A DNA stretch of 64,000 nt from Vicia villosa (taxonomy: Eukaryota > Streptophyta > Magnoliopsida > Fabales > Fabaceae): positions 62,001 to 126,000 of the forward strand of contig NW_026705190.1 of NCBI RefSeq assembly GCF_029867415.1. Direction: 5' to 3'. The translations under genes and the position numbers were made by a program. Shown one piece after another: positions 58,076-64,000 of this stretch; the stretch's first letter is position 1, and every line of letters starts with the position of its first letter. Below the pieces are notes generated by a model. The model was not told the origin of the DNA and did not search any database. It was given only the letters and a program-made list of their open reading frames with translations.

Positions 58076-59388
58076 CCGTTGTTTGACCTCAAACAACAAT
58101 TATAAAAGTTAATGACCTTCAAAGCACACCGGTGTTCATACGTGAGATATCCGTTTGTATTACTCAAGAGACAGTTGGTTCGGCATTCACATGACGCGAC
58201 GAGTTTCTGTTACAACATTAAACCTCAAGCTCCCCTTTCGGATACCTCTCCAACTATGCTTTGCACTTAAGTCTCTTTCCGATTTTCCTCCTTTTTAATT
58301 TAGACAATCATATTAAGGCACTGCATTTCTTAGAATAATCATCACCTGCATGAGACAAATCAAGGCATTTTATTTTCTTCTTCTGGCACCAAACTAGCAG
58401 CATTTGCTACTTTTAATAACCGATGAAATTTTCAAACTTTGCAGTTATATATTGTCTTTTTGGACGACGTTTGGGGATCAATCTCCTTTGGGCTGAATGA
58501 CCGGGTGAGGGTCATCCAACTTTGCGAGCCGATTGCCTTTTACCGCCTTTCCATCATTTGGTGCCAGCTTTATATCTTTTTTTTTCTCAACCAGTCATCA
58601 TGCACGTAAATCTGAATTATGTCAGACTGTATCAATAAACTACTCGAGGAGTACTTCTCAGGAGACAAGTACTATGGTGCAAATCTACACGTTAGACTCG
58701 TATTTCTTTTAGGGAACCAAGGGTGTTTAAACAAATCTCTTCATGTCACATTATTCCGAACTTCCTATCCTCAAACAATCCTCCCTTCATCTCTATATAC
58801 TACTCCCGATCGCTCTGTAAGATCAAAACTCTTCAAAAATTAAAAAATTTGGTCAAATTTAGGAAAAAATCGATGTATCGTTTTACACATCATAACAACA
58901 ACATAAAAAAAATGCAAGAGTAAATCCTCCCCCAAACTTGAACTAAACATTGGCCCCAATGTTTAAGAACAAGCATGAGAGGGGTGACTCACAGAGGGTA
59001 GTGCAACTCTAACTGCACCTTTTTAGCATTCACCAGAAAGGCTCCCTTTTTATTTCCTGAAAAAAAATAAACACAAAAAGAAAACTAAGTTATTAAAAGC
59101 ATGGGTTGCCTCCCACTAAGCGCTTCGTTTAACGTCGCATGGCTCGACGGTCCATTCCTCTTGTTAGGGTGGCATATATGACACAAAGAACACATCATCT
59201 TTTTTCTTTCTTTTGTTTGGTAGTAATCCCATGAACTTAAAGTATTGATGATGTTGCTGCCAAATCCTCTTTAGCTTGATTTTATTGAACAAGGCATAAA
59301 TTTCTTCCAATACTTTGTCAATTTCTTGTCTTTTATCTGCCTTGTTATAAAAATATTTCTTGGGGATACTCTGTTGTTGAAAATTTTC
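58076..59388 (-). other. Post-ORF internal region of element F
   Basis: Mostly non-coding. At 59103-59150 the minus strand carries GACGTTAAACGAAGCGCTT followed by GTGGGAGGCAACCCA, a conserved block seen after the last ORF in many Athila-type elements. About 59170-59388 reads as a possible frayed coding tail (FKFMGLLPNKRKKKDDVFF). Confidence 0.55.
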
Positions 59389-59754
59389 TTATTGGATGTC
59401 CACATCTTCACAAATTGTTAAATTTGTGGTTTTATCCAAAACTCGATCATCTTCAAGTTTCCTTATTTCTTCTTCCCCACATTTCTTTTTTACCTCAAAT
59501 TCTTCTATTCTTACTGCATCCTCTTCATCTGATGTTATGTATTTTTCTTCTGGTTCCACATATTCTTCTTCCAACTCTAATTTTCTCCAAATAAACCTAT
59601 CTGGATAAAAGTTAGCTTCCTTACATTCATTCATAAGGATTCTTACCTCTCTCTTATATGCTTTAAAAATTTTAGTCGCCTCTTCCAAGGTGACTCCTGA
59701 ATCAGGCGACCAACATGCAGGAGATACAGGTGGCAATGTATCAAAACAATACAT
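59389..59754 (-). CDS. Acidic ORF of element F (~121 aa), function unknown
   Basis: I chose ATG 59754 (MYCFDTLPPVSP...) because the same start occurs in the element at the right edge (63964); the longer open frame from 59811 begins with TTG. The product starts with a Pro-rich motif (LPPVSPACWSPDSG), continues as a predicted helix (LEEATKIFKAYKREVRILMNE), then a strongly acidic region (EEEYVEPEEKY...) and Lys/Glu-rich helices. No zinc knuckle or enzyme motif. It is the first ORF after the primer site, where gag is expected, so it may be a gag-related fragment or an unrelated helper protein. I do not recognise it. Confidence 0.55.
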   Translation of the reverse strand: MYCFDTLPPVSPACWSPDSGVTLEEATKIFKAYKREVRILMNECKEANFYPDRFIWRKLELEEEYVEPEEKYITSDEEDAVRIEEFEVKKKCGEEEIRKLEDDRVLDKTTNLTICEDVDIQ

Positions 59755-59944
59755 AGCTACAAAACTCAGACAATTTGTTAGTAGCAAAGTAGAGAAGAAT
59801 TCATGAAGCAAAAATAATCAGACTTTTTTTTCTTTTTTTTTTATAATAAAATCAAATTCAAATAAACAAAAACAAAAAAAAAAATTTAGTTGACGAGCAA
59901 GAAAATTTCAATTGAACTAAAATCAAAACTCTATATTTTAGCAG

Positions 59945-59962
59945 TCCCCGGCAACGGCGCCA
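59945..59962 (-). other. Primer-binding site of element F (Athila type)
   Basis: Minus strand TGGCGCCGTTGCCGGGGA, six bases past the 5' LTR; typical of Athila elements. Confidence 0.8.
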
Positions 59963-59968
59963 AAAACT

Positions 59969-61300
59969 TGATCGGAAAAATAACAAGTGTACTATTTTGC
60001 CTCTGTAGTAATAATAGGGAAATTCCCCGAATGTCGATCTCAAGGACTGCACGTTAATATCGAGTTTAAACAATGGTTCAATTAAACAAAAACTATATTT
60101 GGAGTTTTGTTTGCAAATTGTGACTAAAAATAATTAAAATAAGTAGAAAAGTAAATTGACTTTTTGACAAATGTGAGTATTATGCTAGGGTAAAGTGTGT
60201 GATTGTTCCTGTAATAACCTTGGATTTAGATCTCTTCAACAAATTCATAACCTTTAATTTACCGCCCTTTAGATTATTTTCCCCTAAATCCTTTGTGGGA
60301 AAATCTTTGAACATTCATCATAAATCCTAAGTCCTTAGAGAATAATGATGAAATCAAGCCTTTATGTTATCAAGAGTTAACTGGTAACTATAGGGTATCC
60401 CTAGTCCTAGGTGATATCTACTATAGTCTAATCGTACAAAAACCTTAACAACCGTTGTCCAGCTGGTTGTTAACCATAAATCAATCTTGTTGGTCCGACA
60501 AAGAAAGCATAAAAACCTTGTACAATTAAATTAAAAAAGAAAACAATCTATTGATGAACTCAGGAATTCAAAATCATTACAGAATCAAATCAGGGACACC
60601 CCCTAGCATTAGGGTTTAGTTACTCATATTGTTCAAAGAAAACAAAACATAAAAAAGATACATTACAAGAATTGAGATGAAAGTTGATCTTCAATCGCTT
60701 CCGTTCATGAAGACCTTCTTCTCTCCCAAACCCTTGTTTTCTCCAATCTTCAATCGTGTCTTCTCCTTGCCAAAAATTTCCCTAATTATTCTTCAAACCT
60801 TGGTTAAATAGCTGTCAGTCATTTAAGTCGGTCGGAAATACCCAAAACACCCTTACAGGTCAGCTATTTGGCAAAATAACACAACTCTCATGAATTTTTA
60901 GAGGCTTCTAACTTCTTTATCAGCTTTTGGAATCATCATAGAAATGTAGCTCTTTCTCTTAGCTTTCCAACGAATATTAGAACGCGTCGATCCGATTCCC
61001 GTAGCTCAAGTTATGAACTATTTAGTGAAAACTGATCAATCAGCGTATTGGCTGACACGACCCGTGTTGCCTGACACGGGTGGCCGTGTTGCACCTGCTG
61101 AAGCATGCGAAAAACTTTTCCGAAACTCCGAATTTTGCATTTTTTTTGTCCTGATTTGTCCTATTTTATTCCTCTGAGTCTGAAAACACTAAAACACACA
61201 ACCAACACATAAAATAAAGAAGAATGCTATAAAACTCTTAATAATATTAATCAAAGATAAATAAAATAAACGATAAATATATGTGTAAAAACCTTGATCA
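59969..61300 (-). repeat. 5' LTR of element F
   Basis: 1332 bp, pairing with 56725-58057. Followed on the right by GTAAG. Confidence 0.87.
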
Positions 61301-63750
61301 GTAAGTGAGGGCAATATGGGAAGACCATGTTAGGGGTCCTAGGGGTAAAAATAGAAAAGAGGAAATCATTCTGTACGATAAAAGTTTTGAGAAGAGGCGG
61401 AGGGAGAGAGCTAGGGCACGAAGAACATGGAGGAATACATAGAGGGAACGCGAAGAGAAATAGAATCCAACCATGAATTCAGGTAAGGGGGGACTCTTCC
61501 GTTTAACTTCTATTATGGGATTATAGGTAGTAGGATAGATTGAGCATGTTGTTTGTATCAATTGGGTTATGTTTAGGTTTTAGGATGTTAGGTTGGGGTT
61601 GGGATAATTGGATGAAAGTTACACGATTTGGTGAATTCTGGATGTTAGATACTGATATGTTGTTAATAGATGCTTATTGTGTGCTAGATGTGTGTTATAA
61701 TATGCGTTGTTTTACTGTACGTTAAATCTGGTAAAAATGGAATCGGTTTGGTAATGATTCGGTGAAATAAGGACAAAATCGTAGGCTGTTTCTGCGATTC
61801 GGATTCTTGGAAATCGCCAGTTTGCGCCGCGTCCAGGAGTTGGCGCCGCGAACTGCTTGGCAGAAGGCGCAGGGAAAATTTATGTACTTAGTACGCGCCG
61901 CGAACCTTGTTTGCGCCGCGAAGGCGTGCTTCCTATTCGTTACGCGCTGCGGACTGTGTGTGGCGCTGCGTGTTGTAGTGATAGTTGTTTTCTTGGAAAA
62001 AGTTTAAAGATGTGTAACTTTCAAACCGTATGACCGTTTTTAGTGCCGTTTCGAGCACGGCGAAGCTAATTAAATGATTTATATGATAAAATGGTGTTTT
62101 GAGTTGTGACTCGATTTATTTTAAAACACTCGGTTTTATTTGGTTGTGATGGTTTATGCGTACAGGTACATTGGTAAATGTTTTATCTGTTATGATGTAG
62201 TGGTTGTAACTGGTGATTGATATACATATATTGTTGATGTAAAATATATGTTTGTTATGGTTGAGAAATGACATAACTATGTGTGGCTATTAATTGTTAC
62301 GTTGGTTGAGGATTATGATATTCAATTGATTGGTGTTGATGTTTAGCATGCTGTATGTGATGCATGCATTTCATAATCATGTTGTGGGTTGTATTCCTTA
62401 TGGTGGTGGGACAGCAGTAGCTAATTCCCATTGTGTGGAATTAGTGAGAGGAGTAGCCGAATCCTTATGGTGGTGGATCGGTGAGATGGGTTATCCCATG
62501 TTTGGTACCACGTGCATATAGTTGCATTTGCATTAGGCTACATGTATTATTATAACATGAATGGAAGATTGTCCAATGTTATAATAGGTGATGATTGTGT
62601 AATTGTTGTGATTTAATTATGTTGTGGCGAATCTGATCATAACTATAATTAGGTGAATAATATGTGACTGATATTTTATTATTTATAGCCTATAACATTG
62701 GTTAAATGTAAATGAGACTCACCCTAACTGTTGTTATTTTTCAGATTGAGGAGTAGCGGCATTAGTGCTCGGTGAGGATGACTCATAGAGTTTATCCGTT
62801 TACGTTGGGTCGTGACGGTCATGCTCTGATCTTGTAACACCGGGGGACGATAGTTTTAGAGTTTTATGAGATTACTCTATTTTAATTGATGTTGGATTAT
62901 ATTTCCATTTGGTTGTATTAACGATGTTTCTTATTCCGCTGTGATAAACATGATTATGTTTTGGTAAATCGTTTCCTAATGAAGCATGACTTTTGACCAT
63001 AGTTGGTTTATTTATTATAATTGTGGCACCCTTGTGTTTAAGTTTTTACTCTGATTATTTATTTAAATTACCGCGGGGTTTAGAAGGGTGTTACACCCAA
63101 TGCTAGGGAGTGTCCCTGATTGGATCATGTAATGACTTTGAATTCCCAATTTCCTCAATTGCATGTTTTATTATTCAATTTGATTGTACAATGTTTTTAT
63201 GCTTTCTTTGTCGGATAAACAATGATTGATTTACGGTTAACGATTTGCTGGACCGCGGTTGTTAAGATTTTTTGTACGATTAGATTATAGTAGATATCAC
63301 CTAGGAATAGGGATACCCTATAGTTACCGGTTAACGCTTGATAAAACAATTTCTTGATTTCATAATAAATCTCTAAGGAATTAGGATTTAGGTTGAATGT
63401 TCAAAGATTCTCCCGCTAAGGAATTAGGGGAAAATATCCTAAAGGGCTGGTAATTGAATAGTATGAACTTGTTGAGGAAATCTAAAATCCAAGGTTATTA
63501 TAGGGACAGTCACACACTTTACCCTAGCATAATACTCATATTTGTCAAAAAGCCAATTTACTTTTCTGCTTATTTTAATTATTGTTTAGTGACAATTTGC
63601 AAACAAAACCCTAACATTAATTTTTGTTTAATTGAACTACAATTTGAACTCGATATTACTACACAATCCTTGAGATCGACATTCGGGGAATTTCTCCATT
63701 ATTACTACAGAGGCAAAATAGTACACTTTCTATTTTATCGATCAAGTTTT

Positions 63751-63768
63751 TGGCGCCATTGCCGGGGA
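63751..63768 (+). other. Primer-binding site of the right-edge Athila-like element
   Basis: TGGCGCCATTGCCGGGGA, six bases after the LTR end at 63744. One base differs from element F's site. Confidence 0.8.
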
Positions 63769-63963
63769 CTGCCAAAATATAGAGTTTTAATTTTAGTTCA
63801 ATTGAAATTTTGTTGCTCGTCAACTAAAATTTTGTTTTTCAGTTTTTGTTTATTTGAATTTGATTTTATTATAAAAAAAAGAAAAGAAAAGAAAGTCAGA
63901 TTATTTTTGCTTCATGAATTCTTCTATACTTTGCTACTAACAAATTTCCTGAGTTTTGTAACT

Positions 63964-64000
63964 ATGTATTGTTTTGATACATTGCCACCTGTATCTCCTA
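63964..64000 (+). CDS. Start of the acidic ORF of the right-edge element (partial)
   Basis: ATG at 63964 opens MYCFDTLPPVSP, identical to the start chosen in element F, and runs off the window. Upstream (63769-63963) is leader matching F's leader. Confidence 0.5.
   Translation, partial: MYCFDTLPPVSP

Larger units (their letters stand above)
56725..61300 (-). mobile_element. Element F: small non-autonomous Athila-like element
   Basis: 4576 bp with LTRs 56725-58057 and 59969-61300 and target duplication GTAAG (56720-56724, 61301-61305). The 1.9-kb internal region has the Athila-type primer site, one ~121-codon ORF, and a polypurine tract, but no protease, RT or integrase. LTRs differ at many positions (six within the first ~250 bp), so it is older than A-C. 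Confidence 0.88.
56396..63095 (+). mobile_element. Chromovirus-like solo LTR (~2.1 kb) interrupted by element F
   Basis: TGTAACACCCC...GGGTGTTACA with duplication CCCAA (56391-56395, 63096-63100). Without F it is 2119 bp. Shares with element D's LTR the GGTACCAC.TGCAT word (62498-62515), the block around 62750-62865 and the GCGGGG..TTAGAAGGGTG end. Contains GGCGCCGCGAA-type repeats (61817-61975). No internal sequence, hence solo. Confidence 0.87.
55457..63744 (+). repeat. Athila-like LTR interrupted by a solo LTR
   Basis: Pieces 55457-56395 and 63101-63744 form one LTR (TGATCAGTGG...ATCGATCA). It is followed by the primer site, so it acts as the 5' LTR of an element leaving the window. The interruption carries target duplication CCCAA. 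A polypurine tract sits on its left side, making it shared by two internal regions. Confidence 0.8.

Overview
This window is plant nuclear DNA made almost entirely of nested LTR retrotransposons. I found no intact host gene, tRNA, rRNA or other single-copy gene. The mix of Sirevirus-type Ty1/copia elements, Ogre-like Ty3/gypsy LTRs with tRNA-Arg-type primer sites, chromovirus (Tekay-like) LTRs and Athila-like elements suggests a large legume genome, probably Fabeae (pea, vetch, lentil, faba bean). The taxon is inference; the element structures are read from the sequence.

Layout. (1) 1-7260: minus-strand Ogre-like element, a ~4.0-kb LTR (3263-7260), its primer-binding site and a decayed gag (1240-2076). 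(2) 7261-27865: older unidentified or Athila-like sequence split by Sirevirus element A (7832-26311, target duplication TACCC). A close relative, element B (12078-21378, duplication GGTAC), sits inside A's third ORF. (3) 27866-48309: Ogre-like solo LTR (duplication CGGGC) holding element D (29527-46244, duplication ATCGA), a chromovirus-derived element with almost no coding capacity. D's 3' LTR holds Sirevirus element C (35312-44888, duplication CTGGG), which has intact gag and pol. (4) 48558-52816: decayed LINE-type DUF4283/CCHC gene, split by a 2.7-kb solo LTR (49379-52097, duplication ATATC). (5) 52817-54098: 5' part of another Ogre-like LTR, plus strand. (6) 54099-64000: Athila-like LTR-internal-LTR-internal arrangement running off the window. 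Its second LTR is split by a chromovirus-like solo LTR (56396-63095, duplication CCCAA), which is itself split by a small Athila-type element F (56725-61300, duplication GTAAG).

How the parts work together. A and B keep gag and a long third ORF but share the same internal deletions of pol. C keeps gag and a complete protease-integrase-RT-RNase H pol but has only a short, different third ORF. All three share LTR type, primer site and polypurine tracts, so C-like elements are plausible helpers for A/B-like elements. LTR pairs are near-identical in A, B and C (B appears identical; C about 2 and A about 4 differences by eye) and clearly more divergent in D and F, which agrees with the nesting order.

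The most unusual signals are: the gag-plus-ORF3 non-autonomous lineage beside its likely helper; a plant-promoter-like segment ahead of ORF3; and short GC-rich palindromic or repeated words, different in each family, in the LTRs of five otherwise different element families, in several cases beside a recurring 'cataactc ... ttggaaagc' module.
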